Shown here: positions 23,849 through 32,586 of the stretch, in pieces
Layout of the letters: each line of letters starts with the position of its first letter
Numbering within the stretch: position 1 is the stretch's first letter
Assembly: GCF_009910365.1 (NCBI RefSeq)
Contig: NZ_CP036423.1
Location: forward strand, 1,240,001-1,304,000
Direction of reading: 5' to 3'
Length of the DNA stretch: 64,000 nucleotides
Source: Aequoribacter fuscus
GTDB lineage: Bacteria; Pseudomonadota; Gammaproteobacteria; Pseudomonadales; Halieaceae
Translations under genes and position numbers: made by a program
The notes under the pieces: model-generated
Seen by the model: the letters and a program-made list of their open reading frames with translations, nothing else
What the model was told of the DNA's origin: nothing
Database searches by the model: none

Positions 23849-24976
23849 ATGGCACAACCAAAGAATTTTGGCTACGACGCGGATGCCGCAGCCCTCAAAG
23901 CGCAAGCAGAAAAGTTTTTTAATGACCGTTTGCCGGTGGATCAACTGCATGCCCTAGTGGCGCACGATTCGACCCCTGAGCGCGATCCCGTGGTGGATTG
24001 GAAGCCCGAAATCTGGGCCGAAATGGTGGAGCTCGGCTGGTCCATTCTAACCGTACCTGAAGAAAAAGGCGGTCTAGGTTTGCCGCTGGTAGCTGTCGCG
24101 GGTTTAATTGAGGCACAAGGTAAAGCCGCGTGCCCGAGCCCTCTGCTTGAAACACTGAATGCAGGTTTGGTGCTATCGCACTGTGATCAAGCCGACGCTG
24201 GGTTTGAGGCGATCTTAGACGGTAAATCGGTAGCGCTGGCCTTTGCCGATCAGCACGGTAGCTATGAGCCAAGCACAACCCAGGTGCAGGCTAGCGGTGG
24301 GGTACTCAGCGGTTCGGCGTATTTTGTGCAAGAAGCCGGTAAAGTTGATGCTCTGCTGGTTGCTGCGCAATCTGACAGCGGTATTGCTTGGTACTGGGTC
24401 GATAAGAGTGCGGCAGGTGTGAGTGTCAAACAAGACGCGATTATCGATTTAACGCGTGATCAAGCGACGGTTACCTTTGATGGGGTGTCTGCCGTTAAAT
24501 TGGGTTCGGACGCGTGTGCCGCCTTTGCGGCCGCACACCCGGCAATTTCTGCGCTCTTGGCTGCTGATGTCGTCGGCGCAGGCGAATGGTTATTGCAAAC
24601 TACGGTTGAGTATGTGAGTGTGCGCAAGCAGTTTGATCGTCCGCTGGGATTTTTCCAGGGGGTTAAGCACCCATTAGTCAACGTGATGATGGCGATTGAT
24701 GAAACCAAATCACTGGCTTACAACGCCGCTTGTGCTTATGACTGCGACGAGCCCAACACACAGAAAGCCGGCCATTTAGCTAAAGCCTCAGCGGCTGATA
24801 CAGCTGATTTTTCAGCGAGCCGAGCGGTGCAAATGCACGGTGGTATAGGCTTCACCTGGGAGTGCTACGTGCACTTGTATTTTAAACGTCAGATGCACAG
24901 CAAAGCCTTGTACGGCGATGCGGTTTGGCATCGCGCCAAGCTGGCTGACATTGTGTTTGGTCCTGTAGCGGCGTAA
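23849..24976 (+). CDS. Acyl-CoA dehydrogenase, smaller subunit of a pair
   Basis: 375 residues from the ATG at 23849, with GGAGG eight bases upstream; an in-frame TTG two codons earlier is less likely. The C-terminal domain has VRKQFDRPLGFFQGVKH and the flavin-site segment QMHGGIGFTWECYVHLYFKR. The middle domain (about 120-225) is divergent and alanine-rich. Pairing with the previous gene suggests a heteromeric dehydrogenase in which only one chain type holds a complete active site. Confidence 0.85.
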   Translation: MAQPKNFGYDADAAALKAQAEKFFNDRLPVDQLHALVAHDSTPERDPVVDWKPEIWAEMVELGWSILTVPEEKGGLGLPLVAVAGLIEAQGKAACPSPLLETLNAGLVLSHCDQADAGFEAILDGKSVALAFADQHGSYEPSTTQVQASGGVLSGSAYFVQEAGKVDALLVAAQSDSGIAWYWVDKSAAGVSVKQDAIIDLTRDQATVTFDGVSAVKLGSDACAAFAAAHPAISALLAADVVGAGEWLLQTTVEYVSVRKQFDRPLGFFQGVKHPLVNVMMAIDETKSLAYNAACAYDCDEPNTQKAGHLAKASAADTADFSASRAVQMHGGIGFTWECYVHLYFKRQMHSKALYGDAVWHRAKLADIVFGPVAA

Positions 24977-24991
24977 CGAGAAAGGTAAGGT

Positions 24992-26695
24992 ATGAGCAAG
25001 TCAACTTGGGCCTTGGTGGCCCTAGCGTTTTTCGGTGGTCTGTATGTGTTGTTTCAAATGGCAACTCGTACGCCGGAGCCGCCCGCACATCAGGTGTTTA
25101 TTGATGGCACGGTTCTAACGATGAATGCAGAAGCGCCCATTGCCCAGGCGATCTCGGTACGTGGTGACAGGATTGAGGCGGTGGGCACCACCGAGGATAT
25201 TATGGCGCTCGTCACCGACGAAACTGAGGTCCACGACTTGCTCGGCCGAACCTTGTTACCCGGATTTATCGATGCGCATGGTCATTTTCCGGGTTCGGGA
25301 ATGTATTCTCTAGTCGCCAATCTCAGCAGCCCGCCGGTGGGTGACGTTATAGACATGGCGATGCTGATTGAACGCTTGCGTGCGCAAGCCCAGTCGAAAG
25401 CGCCGGGTGAATGGGTCATAGGGCTAAGCTATGACGACACAGCGATTGCCGAGCAGCGTCATCCGACTCGCTTAGATTTGGATAAGGTTTCGACCGAGCA
25501 ACCGGTTGTGGCACTGCACAGCTCGTTACACTTTGCGACCGTCAATACCAAAGCACTAGAGCTACTGGGCATTGATTCGACAACACCCGATCCAGAGGGT
25601 GGTGTGATTGTCCGCGACGAGCAAGGGCGGGCCACCGGTGTTCTTGAAGAAAACGCGATGATGAGCCTGATGCAAGAGGTCCTGGGTTTTGGTGCGTTTG
25701 AAGGTTTTTTAATGACGAAAGCCGCTGTTAAGGACTATGCGCAGCATGGCGTCACAACGGCAAATATGGGAGCCGCGTCTCAAGAGCAGATGAAAGGCAT
25801 GCGCATGATGTCAAATTGGGGCGTCATACCGCAGCGGCTCACCGTCATGCCGTTGCAAACGGAAAACGACGAAGCCATCACGCAAGGTACCTTTGATGAA
25901 AGGGAGTGGGACACTGACCGGTTTGACGTTGTCGGCTTTAAAATTGTGGCCGACGGCAGCATTCAGGGTTACACCGGCTATTTGAGCCATCCTTACCATG
26001 TGCCCTATAAAGGGGATGCGGATTATCGCGGCTATGCGCGTGTGTCGCGAGAAGAGTTGTTTAGGCAAGTGCGTGAAATTTTCAAGCACGGCTATAAAGT
26101 CGCCATCCATACCAATGGTGACGCCTCCATCAATGATGCTTTAGATGCCATCGAAGCGGCCCTTCGAGAGTTCCCTGCTAACGACCATAGAACTATTTTG
26201 ATTCATTCCCAGATGTCGCGGCTAGACCAAGTTGAGCGGATGGCCCGTTTGGGTGTGACGCCATCATTCTTCACAGCGCATGTGTATTTTTGGGGTGATC
26301 GACATCGTGATATCTTCATGGGGCCAGAGCGCGCTGAAAACATCAGTCCATCGCAGTGGGCGATTCAGAATGGTGTTCGCTTTACCACGCATTTAGATAC
26401 GCCTGTGGTCCCAATGCGCCCACTTCGTGCGGTGTCGGCGATGGTGAACCGTTTAACCAGTTCTGGCGCGGTGCTCGGTGCCGACCAGCGCACTGACGTT
26501 ATGACGGCCTTGAGAGCAACAACTATCGATGCGGCCTGGCAGGTGGGGCAAGAGGATAGACTGGGTTCGATTGAACCGGGTAAGCTTGCTGACTTGGTGG
26601 TGTTATCAGGGAACCCGCTGGAAAATACCGACCGTGTGCACGAGCTTAAAGTCGAGCGCACGGTCATTGGCGGCGTAACGATTTATCGTCGTTAG
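24992..26695 (+). CDS. Amidohydrolase family metal-dependent hydrolase (YtcJ-like)
   Basis: 567 residues. The N-terminus (residues 6-22) is a hydrophobic anchor or uncleaved signal, so the enzyme is probably membrane-attached on the periplasmic side. The amidohydrolase fold follows: FIDGTVLTMN, then the metal-binding FIDAHGHFPG near residue 92, KIVADGSIQGYTG near 315, VAIHTNGDASIND near 370, and the closing IEPGKLADLVVLSGNPL. This is the COG1574 type, with a long insertion and unknown natural substrate. It starts 15 bases after the dehydrogenase pair behind GAAAGGTAAGG, and its end overlaps the convergent epoxide hydrolase gene by four bases. Confidence 0.85.
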   Translation: MSKSTWALVALAFFGGLYVLFQMATRTPEPPAHQVFIDGTVLTMNAEAPIAQAISVRGDRIEAVGTTEDIMALVTDETEVHDLLGRTLLPGFIDAHGHFPGSGMYSLVANLSSPPVGDVIDMAMLIERLRAQAQSKAPGEWVIGLSYDDTAIAEQRHPTRLDLDKVSTEQPVVALHSSLHFATVNTKALELLGIDSTTPDPEGGVIVRDEQGRATGVLEENAMMSLMQEVLGFGAFEGFLMTKAAVKDYAQHGVTTANMGAASQEQMKGMRMMSNWGVIPQRLTVMPLQTENDEAITQGTFDEREWDTDRFDVVGFKIVADGSIQGYTGYLSHPYHVPYKGDADYRGYARVSREELFRQVREIFKHGYKVAIHTNGDASINDALDAIEAALREFPANDHRTILIHSQMSRLDQVERMARLGVTPSFFTAHVYFWGDRHRDIFMGPERAENISPSQWAIQNGVRFTTHLDTPVVPMRPLRAVSAMVNRLTSSGAVLGADQRTDVMTALRATTIDAAWQVGQEDRLGSIEPGKLADLVVLSGNPLENTDRVHELKVERTVIGGVTIYRR

Positions 26696-27834
26696 GTAAA
26701 GCTCGCGATACAGGCTCTAATTTCCTGCGCTAGCGTATCTGGCTGTTCCAGTGCAGCGAAATGACCGCCTGCATCCAACCTGTTCCAGTACGTCACGTTA
26801 GGAAAGCGCTGTTCTACCCAGCGGCGCGAGGCTTTAAAGATTTCTTTTGGGAATATGCTCACGCCCGTTGGCGCATTGACGATGGGCAACTCTTCGGTGG
26901 GGTGAAAGCTCTCCCAGTATAAGCGCGCCGAACTTGCGGCAGTGGCGGTAAACCAATAGAGCGATACGGTGTCTAGTATCGTTGTTCGATCAACCGCATG
27001 TTCTGGCAGGCTAACGCCATCGCGTTCACAATCAGTCCAAGACCAGAATTTTTCCACAATCCATGCCAGCTGCCCAACAGGTGAGTCGGTTAAGGCGTAG
27101 CCGATGGTTTGTGGGCGGGATGCTTGTTGAGTCGAATAACCACTGTCCCAGCGTACGTAGTGTGCGCCGGCAGCCAAGGCGTCGTTTTCCTCGTCTGTCA
27201 GTTCGCTCATGGTGGCAGGGTCCGGTTGCACAACGGGCATGGTGATGTGAATACCTTGAACGCCGGAGTCGGGTAGTAAAGGTAAGGTCTGGGTAATGAT
27301 ACTGCCCCAGTCGCCACCGTGGGCAAAATACTCTGCATAGCCCACAGCCTTCATGAGTTGATCAAATAAGTAGGCGATGGTGGCAACACCGGTGCCTGTT
27401 TGCTGAGGTTTCCCTGAAAAGCCGAAACCAGGCAGACAGGGAATGACTAGGTGGAATGTTTGCTCGCCATCAGTGCCCTGTGATAGCCGCGGTATCAATG
27501 CTTTGAATTCAAGAATCGATCCGGGCCATCCATGGCTGAGTAATAGAGGTTTGGCGTTGGGCTTGTCGGAGCGTATGTGTAAAAAGGCGATATCTTGATG
27601 ACCGATTCGCACTGTCTGTAAACCTTGGTTGTTAATCCAATGCTCGCACGCACGCCAGTCGTAGCTTGAGCCCCATTCACTGGCCAAATCCTGCAGATAG
27701 GACAACGGAACCCCTTGGCTCCAGTCGTCAACGAGCTCCGCTTCAGGCCAGCGGGTCTGACTCAAGCGCTGCTTAAGGTCCTTGATGTCGGTCTCGGGGA
27801 TACTGATGTGTAAAGGTTTCGGTGCAGTTGTCAT
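26692..27834 (-). CDS. Epoxide hydrolase (EHN-domain, alpha/beta hydrolase)
   Basis: 380 residues. The N-terminal EHN domain (ISIPETDIKDLKQRLSQTRW) precedes an alpha/beta hydrolase domain with the oxyanion-hole HGWPGS (about 100), nucleophile Asp in GGDWGSIITQ (about 173) and catalytic His in AGGHFAALEQP near the end. These hydrolyse epoxides to diols, as in microsomal-type epoxide hydrolases. AAGGAG precedes the ATG at 27834. It lies ten bases after the small basic-protein gene on the same strand, so they are probably one transcript. Confidence 0.88.
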   Translation of the reverse strand: MTTAPKPLHISIPETDIKDLKQRLSQTRWPEAELVDDWSQGVPLSYLQDLASEWGSSYDWRACEHWINNQGLQTVRIGHQDIAFLHIRSDKPNAKPLLLSHGWPGSILEFKALIPRLSQGTDGEQTFHLVIPCLPGFGFSGKPQQTGTGVATIAYLFDQLMKAVGYAEYFAHGGDWGSIITQTLPLLPDSGVQGIHITMPVVQPDPATMSELTDEENDALAAGAHYVRWDSGYSTQQASRPQTIGYALTDSPVGQLAWIVEKFWSWTDCERDGVSLPEHAVDRTTILDTVSLYWFTATAASSARLYWESFHPTEELPIVNAPTGVSIFPKEIFKASRRWVEQRFPNVTYWNRLDAGGHFAALEQPDTLAQEIRACIASFT

Positions 27835-27844
27835 TTTGATCTCC

Positions 27845-28168
27845 TTATTCTTCTACCCAAACGGTTCTGAGAGGTTCGCCAAAGTCGTCGTAAATCACCT
27901 TTTTCTTGGGGCGTTTTTTAACCTTGGGTTTTGCGGAACTCACACTTTGGCGACGCGATTGCAGCTCGGCTACGACATGATCGAGTGGGGTGCGCTCTTG
28001 CTTGGGGCCGGTAAATATCTCTCGCAGGGTGCGGTGTTCGGGTTGGGTGGCATCTTTTCCACTCTGGCCTGCTGGTACCTGCTTTACGCTGCCGCCAGAG
28101 GCAATGTAAGCCTGCACCTCCGCCTGAAGGGCTTTGCGAACGTCAGCTTTGGTCGGAATCTTTTTCAT
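27845..28168 (-). CDS. Small basic protein of unknown function
   Basis: 107 residues; family not recognised. The N-terminal half reads as a helix followed by a turn (LQAEVQAYIASGGSVKQVP). The second half is lysine-rich (KPKVKKRPKKKVIYDD) and ends in FGEPLRTVWVEE. The basic stretch suggests nucleic-acid or ribosome contact, and the GGxVxxVP pattern faintly recalls the RNA-polymerase-associated factor SutA, but I would not assign that. No clear ribosome site precedes the ATG at 28168. A hydrophobic ORF on the opposite strand overlaps fully and looks like its antisense shadow. Confidence 0.6.
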   Translation of the reverse strand: MKKIPTKADVRKALQAEVQAYIASGGSVKQVPAGQSGKDATQPEHRTLREIFTGPKQERTPLDHVVAELQSRRQSVSSAKPKVKKRPKKKVIYDDFGEPLRTVWVEE

Positions 28169-28314
28169 ACACTGGGTTAAACACCACTATGAGTAAAATT
28201 TGATACAACCACACAGTGTGTCCCTCACACGGCGCTTTGTAAATAGTAAAACGTACTGTTTAAGTGGTTCAGCTTTTGGTTTAATGAGCGCCTAAATTTC
28301 GGGGGATTTTTATT

Positions 28315-29070
28315 TTGCTTAAGTTTATTCGCTCGACGCTGGTGTTCGCCTACCTGGTGATCACACTGATACCAGCGGCCAGCCTCTTATTGTTGGTATC
28401 GATCATTCATCGCGGTGACTTTATTTATTGGCGGGTTGGGGTTCCCTACTTAAACGGCGTCATTCAAGCGGCGCGTATTATCGGGGGTGTAAACTATCGC
28501 GTTGAGGGTCAAGAAATCCTCGACGCGCTCGCTCTGAGTAAGCAGCGCGTGATACTTTGCCCGAAGCACCAGTCCACGTGGGAGACCTTCTTTCTGCCCA
28601 CGATTAGTCCCAATCCCTTGTCTTACGTCTTTAAGAAAGAGCTATTGTGGATTCCGTTATTCGGCTGGGCGCTGTACCGCTTGGATATGATTTATATCGA
28701 TCGCTCAAAACGTAAAGAGGCTTGGAACAAGGTCGCAGAGCAAGGCCGTATTCTCATGGATCAGGGTAACTGGGTGATTATGTTCCCTGAAGGGACGCGA
28801 ACTGTGCCCGGGGTAGATCCAGCCTACAAAACGGGTGCCAGCCGTTTGGGTGTGGCGACCGATGCGGTGTTAGTACCTATTGCTATCACCTCCGGCCGTT
28901 GCTGGCGCAGAGCTTCGTTTGCTTTGACCCCAGGCACTATTGATGTTGCAATCGGCGAGCCAATTTCCTGCCAAGGTCGAACCGCTGAAGACCTCATGCA
29001 CGAAGTAAAAGAGTGGGTCGAAGCAAAAATGCGTGAACTCGATCCTGAGCCCTATAGGGTCAATGCCTAA
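28315..29070 (+). CDS. 1-acyl-sn-glycerol-3-phosphate acyltransferase (PlsC family)
   Basis: 251 residues, TTG start behind GGGGGA. A hydrophobic segment (residues 8-30) anchors it to the inner membrane. The acyltransferase blocks are visible: CPKHQSTWET (block I, with the catalytic His; the usual Asp position is Thr or Glu), YIDRSKR (block II), FPEGTRT (block III) and VPIAITSG (block IV). The family makes phosphatidic acid or acylates related lysophospholipids. The block I variant HQSTWE is common in one branch of proteobacterial PlsC-like proteins, so the acceptor may differ from glycerol-3-phosphate lipids. Confidence 0.85.
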   Translation: MLKFIRSTLVFAYLVITLIPAASLLLLVSIIHRGDFIYWRVGVPYLNGVIQAARIIGGVNYRVEGQEILDALALSKQRVILCPKHQSTWETFFLPTISPNPLSYVFKKELLWIPLFGWALYRLDMIYIDRSKRKEAWNKVAEQGRILMDQGNWVIMFPEGTRTVPGVDPAYKTGASRLGVATDAVLVPIAITSGRCWRRASFALTPGTIDVAIGEPISCQGRTAEDLMHEVKEWVEAKMRELDPEPYRVNA

Positions 29071-29074
29071 GCCT

Positions 29075-29563
29075 TTAGATAATGGCCTCGAAGCGATTGG
29101 CGTCCCGATTTTTGACGACCTGTTCGGGTTTGAAGATCTGCCCATTCATCGCGATGTAAGCGCCAGGTGCTGCCGATTGTGCGGCACCTAAGGCACAGCC
29201 AATGTTAAAGATAGCGTCGGAGTCGCGAAAGGCCGCGGGTTGCAAGGCGCCGGTGAAGACGACCGTTTTGTCCATAAGGTGACCAAGATAGCGGGCAGAG
29301 TCGGTCATGGTATCGGTCCCATGAGTGACGATGACGCGGGCGCCAGGCGGCAGCTCTGCGATACAATCAGCGAGCGTCTGGCGGTGTTCATCGCTCATAT
29401 CCAAGCTATCAATCCGCATCAGAGGGATAAGCGTATGGGAAAAGGCAACGTTCATTTCGTCAAGTAAGCGTTCAATGACCGGCTGGCCAATTTGATACGT
29501 GCTTTTCGCGTCAAAATAAACCTTGTCGATTGTACCGCCGGTCGTGATTATGTGAATATGCAT
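29075..29563 (-). CDS. Single-domain asparaginase homologue
   Basis: 162 residues matching only the N-terminal domain of L-asparaginase. TTGGTIDKV at residue 7 and THGTDTM near residue 81 hold the two catalytic threonines, and the later FTGALQPAAF and FNIGCALG segments also match. Full-length asparaginases have about 330 residues with a second domain that completes the active site; here a stop follows NRFEAII and no second domain is found downstream. It converges with the plsC-like gene, leaving four bases between stops. It could be a genuine short family acting as a dimer, or a truncated relic; the clean ORF and intact motifs favour the former. Confidence 0.8.
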   Translation of the reverse strand: MHIHIITTGGTIDKVYFDAKSTYQIGQPVIERLLDEMNVAFSHTLIPLMRIDSLDMSDEHRQTLADCIAELPPGARVIVTHGTDTMTDSARYLGHLMDKTVVFTGALQPAAFRDSDAIFNIGCALGAAQSAAPGAYIAMNGQIFKPEQVVKNRDANRFEAII

Positions 29564-29607
29564 GCGCTTGCCAACAATAGTGAATTAGGGCCCGAGGGAT
29601 AATTGTC

Positions 29608-30225
29608 ATGAGCTTTTACGAAGACCGGATTTTACCACACATGATTAACTGCGCTTGCGGCTCTGGTACTTTTCACAAACAGCGCGATAAGGTCGTTCCC
29701 CGAGCTCTGGGCAAGGTGGTAGAAATTGGTATTGGTACGGGGCTCAACCTCACACATTATGATCCAGCCAAAGTTGAATGTGTCATCGGGATTGATCCAA
29801 GTGCCAAGTCCTGGGAGCTGGCTCAGGAGCGCGTCAAGGCAGTGCCTTTTCATGTCGAGTATCGCGGCTTGTCGGGCGACCAAATCCCACTTGAAGATAA
29901 CTCGATGGATTCTGCTGTCGTGACCTATAGCTTGTGCACCATTCCCGACCCCGTAGCGGCGTTGCTCGAGCTGAAAAGAGTGGTCAAGTCAGGGGGCTCT
30001 ATACACTTCTCTGAGCATGGGTTGGCGCCTGAGGACGGGGTCATGAAGTGGCAGAACCGCATCAACCCGATTTGGAAGCGTATTGCGGGTGGTTGCCATA
30101 TTAATCGTGATATCGCGGGCCTATTTGCCACGGCCGGTATTGCTCTACCCGAGCTTGAAACGATGTACCTTCCTAAAACCCCGAAAATCGCGGGGTTTAA
30201 TGTGTGGGGGCGGGCCGAGGTTTAG
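29608..30225 (+). CDS. Class I SAM-dependent methyltransferase
   Basis: 205 residues. The SAM-binding motif I is VVEIGIGTGLNLTHY (about 36), the acidic end of strand 2 is IGIDPS, and LEDNSMDSAVVTYSLCTIPD is motif II. The layout resembles the METTL7/UbiE-like group. The C-terminal GGCHINRDIAGLFATAG is typical of small-molecule or thiol methyltransferases in that group. The substrate is unknown. It is followed one base later by the YdjM-like gene. Confidence 0.85.
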   Translation: MSFYEDRILPHMINCACGSGTFHKQRDKVVPRALGKVVEIGIGTGLNLTHYDPAKVECVIGIDPSAKSWELAQERVKAVPFHVEYRGLSGDQIPLEDNSMDSAVVTYSLCTIPDPVAALLELKRVVKSGGSIHFSEHGLAPEDGVMKWQNRINPIWKRIAGGCHINRDIAGLFATAGIALPELETMYLPKTPKIAGFNVWGRAEV

Positions 30226-30226
30226 T

Positions 30227-31237
30227 ATGGATCCTGTCACACAAGGCGCTTTGGGGGCGGCAGTTGCGCTTACGAAAGCGCGCCCAGAACAGCTTGCTGG
30301 CGCGGCTGTGCTGGGTGCCTTAGGCGGCATGGCGCCGGATTTGGACGTATTGATTCGATCGAGCGCCGATCCCTTACTGTTCTTAGAGTACCATCGGCAG
30401 TTTACCCACTCGCTGTTGTTTATTCCCTTGGGGGCACTATTGTGCACTTTGGTCTTGCACGGTCTCATCGGCAAGCGTTTTGGGTTCCGCTTTTCACTGT
30501 CTTATGTGTTTTGTTTTTTGGGTTACGCAACGCACGGTCTACTTGATGCCTGCACAACATATGGCACCTTGCTTTTTTGGCCGCTCAGTTACGAACGCGT
30601 GGCATGGAATATACTGTCGATTATTGACCCTTTAGTGACCTTGCCTTTGCTCGCGGCAATTGTTTGGACGGTTCGGACTAGATCCTCGGCAGCGGTATTG
30701 TTGGCCGTGGCATGGTTTGGAACGTATGTGACGTTCGGAATGGTGCAGCGAGACCGAGCTGAAGAGGTTGCGTGGCGTTTGGCGGAGAGTCGAGGTCACA
30801 CGCCGCATAGATTAGAGGCGAAGCCGAGCTTCGCCAATCTGTTGGTGTTTAAAACGGTATATGAGGCCGATGAGGTCTTCTTCGTTGATGCGGTGCATGT
30901 GGGGTGGAAGTCAAAAGTGTATGTCGGAGAATCTGTGGCTAAGTTGAATGTGAGCAGGGATCTTCCTTGGTTGGAATCAAACAGTCAGCAGGCACATGAT
31001 GTCGAACGTTTTCGATGGTTCAGTAACGACTATCTGGCTCTAGATCAGAGCGATCCTAATCGCGTAATCGATATGCGCTATTCGTTGTTACCCAACGATA
31101 TTAACGCGTTATGGAGTATACAGTTGGAGCCACCAGCGTCTGCAGAGAGGCATGTGATGTATCAAATGCACCGAGGCGATTCGAGAGCCGCATTGCCCAC
31201 TCTGTGGGCAATGATGACCGGCGCGGATATCGATTAA
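30227..31237 (+). CDS. YdjM-like membrane-bound metal-dependent hydrolase
   Basis: 336 residues from the ATG at 30227, directly after the methyltransferase stop. The N-terminal half has about four membrane segments and the YdjM signature residues: GGMAPDLDVL near 32, YHRQFTHSLLF near 54, and YATHGLLDACTTYGT near 105. These supply Asp and His ligands for a metal site at the membrane. The C-terminal 150 residues are soluble. The physiological substrate of this family is not established. The gene end overlaps the convergent aminotransferase gene by four bases. Confidence 0.82.
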   Translation: MDPVTQGALGAAVALTKARPEQLAGAAVLGALGGMAPDLDVLIRSSADPLLFLEYHRQFTHSLLFIPLGALLCTLVLHGLIGKRFGFRFSLSYVFCFLGYATHGLLDACTTYGTLLFWPLSYERVAWNILSIIDPLVTLPLLAAIVWTVRTRSSAAVLLAVAWFGTYVTFGMVQRDRAEEVAWRLAESRGHTPHRLEAKPSFANLLVFKTVYEADEVFFVDAVHVGWKSKVYVGESVAKLNVSRDLPWLESNSQQAHDVERFRWFSNDYLALDQSDPNRVIDMRYSLLPNDINALWSIQLEPPASAERHVMYQMHRGDSRAALPTLWAMMTGADID

Positions 31238-32412
31238 GCCTGATAAACGGCTTCTGCAGCGGCCAGCGCTTGGCCCGCTGCGATGTTGGCACCTTGTGCA
31301 CTGAGCACGGTTTCGAGTGCCAACAAACATTTGCGCACGTTGACGGCTTTAGCGCTAAAGCCCATAAGGCCGATACGCCACGTTTTGCCTGCAAGCGCGC
31401 CAAGTCCCGCTCCGATTTCTAGATCAAATTGCTCTAGCAGCGCTGCTCGCACACCACCGTCATCGACGCCCTCGGGTATGTTGACCGCATTGAGCTGGGG
31501 CAGGCGAACGTCGGCTGCAACGGCCATGCTAAGCCCCATGGCTTCTAATCCTGCCACAAGGGCTTTGTGGTGCAGTGCATGACGCGCATGCGCCGCAGCA
31601 AGACCTTCGGCCTCGACTAGGCGTAGTGACTCGTGTAACGCATACATGGCATTCACTGGCGCGGTGTGGTGATAGGCACGCTTTGTGTTCGCACCCCAGT
31701 AGCCCATGATGAGCTGCATGTCTAAAAACCAGCTTTGTACCTTGGTGCTGCGGTTGGCAATGACGTCTTGTGCTCGTTGACTGAAGGTGATGGGTGCAAT
31801 GCCTGGCGTGCAAGACAGACACTTCTGCGTGCCCGAATAGGCGCAGTCAATGCCCCAGGTGTCTACCTCTACGGGGATTCCAGCGAGCCCCGTGACCGTA
31901 TCCATGATGACTAAGGCGTCGTGCTTGTGAGCGATTGCCGCTAGCGCCTTGGCATCACTGCGAACCCCTGTAGAGGTCTCTGCATGCACAAAAGCCAGTG
32001 CCTTGATGTTGTTGTTTTCAAAGAACGCTTGTTCCACCTTATCCAAGGAGACCTCGGTGCCCCAGGTATCTTCTACCATGATTGCGCTAGCACCACAGCG
32101 CTCGACGTTCTCTTTCATGCGCCCGCCAAATACACCGTTCTGACACACAATGACTTTGTCGCCCGGCTCAATTAAGTTGACAAAGGCCGCTTCCATGCCC
32201 GCCGAGCCCGGCGCTGAGATGGGTAATGTCAGTGCGTTGTCCGTTTGAAAAACGTACTGCAATAAACGTTTTATGTCGTCCATTAAGGTGACGAATTGGG
32301 GATCTAGGTGGCCAATCGTCGGACGCCCCAAAGCCTCAAGGACCTGTGGTGGCACGTCGGAAGGGCCTGGGCCCATTAAAGTGCGTAAAGGGGGGTGGAA
32401 AGCGCCAGTCAT
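31234..32412 (-). CDS. Class V aminotransferase (alanine/serine-glyoxylate type)
   Basis: 392 residues. The ATG at 32412 has GGAG six bases upstream, while the in-frame ATG at 32418 abuts that site, so the later one is preferred. The opening LMGPGPSDVPPQVLEALG and the pyridoxal-phosphate lysine in YSGTQKCLSCTPG match alanine-glyoxylate or serine-glyoxylate (and serine-pyruvate) aminotransferases. These convert glyoxylate to glycine and help recycle C2 compounds. It is a single gene here, divergent from rlmKL. Confidence 0.88.
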   Translation of the reverse strand: MTGAFHPPLRTLMGPGPSDVPPQVLEALGRPTIGHLDPQFVTLMDDIKRLLQYVFQTDNALTLPISAPGSAGMEAAFVNLIEPGDKVIVCQNGVFGGRMKENVERCGASAIMVEDTWGTEVSLDKVEQAFFENNNIKALAFVHAETSTGVRSDAKALAAIAHKHDALVIMDTVTGLAGIPVEVDTWGIDCAYSGTQKCLSCTPGIAPITFSQRAQDVIANRSTKVQSWFLDMQLIMGYWGANTKRAYHHTAPVNAMYALHESLRLVEAEGLAAAHARHALHHKALVAGLEAMGLSMAVAADVRLPQLNAVNIPEGVDDGGVRAALLEQFDLEIGAGLGALAGKTWRIGLMGFSAKAVNVRKCLLALETVLSAQGANIAAGQALAAAEAVYQA

Positions 32413-32554
32413 AGTCATCTCCTATTCAAAACACCAAGGCTACCAGTTTTTGCGTTAAAACATCAGCATTGGCGCGGCGGCAATAGCCGGTATTTATTGT
32501 GTAAATAATGAGTTATGTCGGATGCGTGTGCGCGCGCTACTGGGCATTCGCTGT

Positions 32555-32560
32555 TACAAT
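32555..32560 (+). promoter_or_regulatory. Probable -10 box of rlmKL
   Basis: TACAAT followed by GGCG, about 27 bases before the preferred ATG at 32587. No good -35 is seen 16-18 bases upstream. It supports the shorter start, since the ATG at 32515 would lie upstream of transcription. Confidence 0.4.
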
Positions 32561-32586
32561 GGCGTCTTGATTCGCCGAGATTACCC

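Noticed and set aside
27782-28180. A hydrophobic 132-codon open frame on the + strand opposite the small basic-protein gene.
   Set aside because: It overlaps the epoxide hydrolase start and the operon-strand gene entirely; its hydrophobicity is what the reverse complement of the Lys/Glu-rich gene gives.
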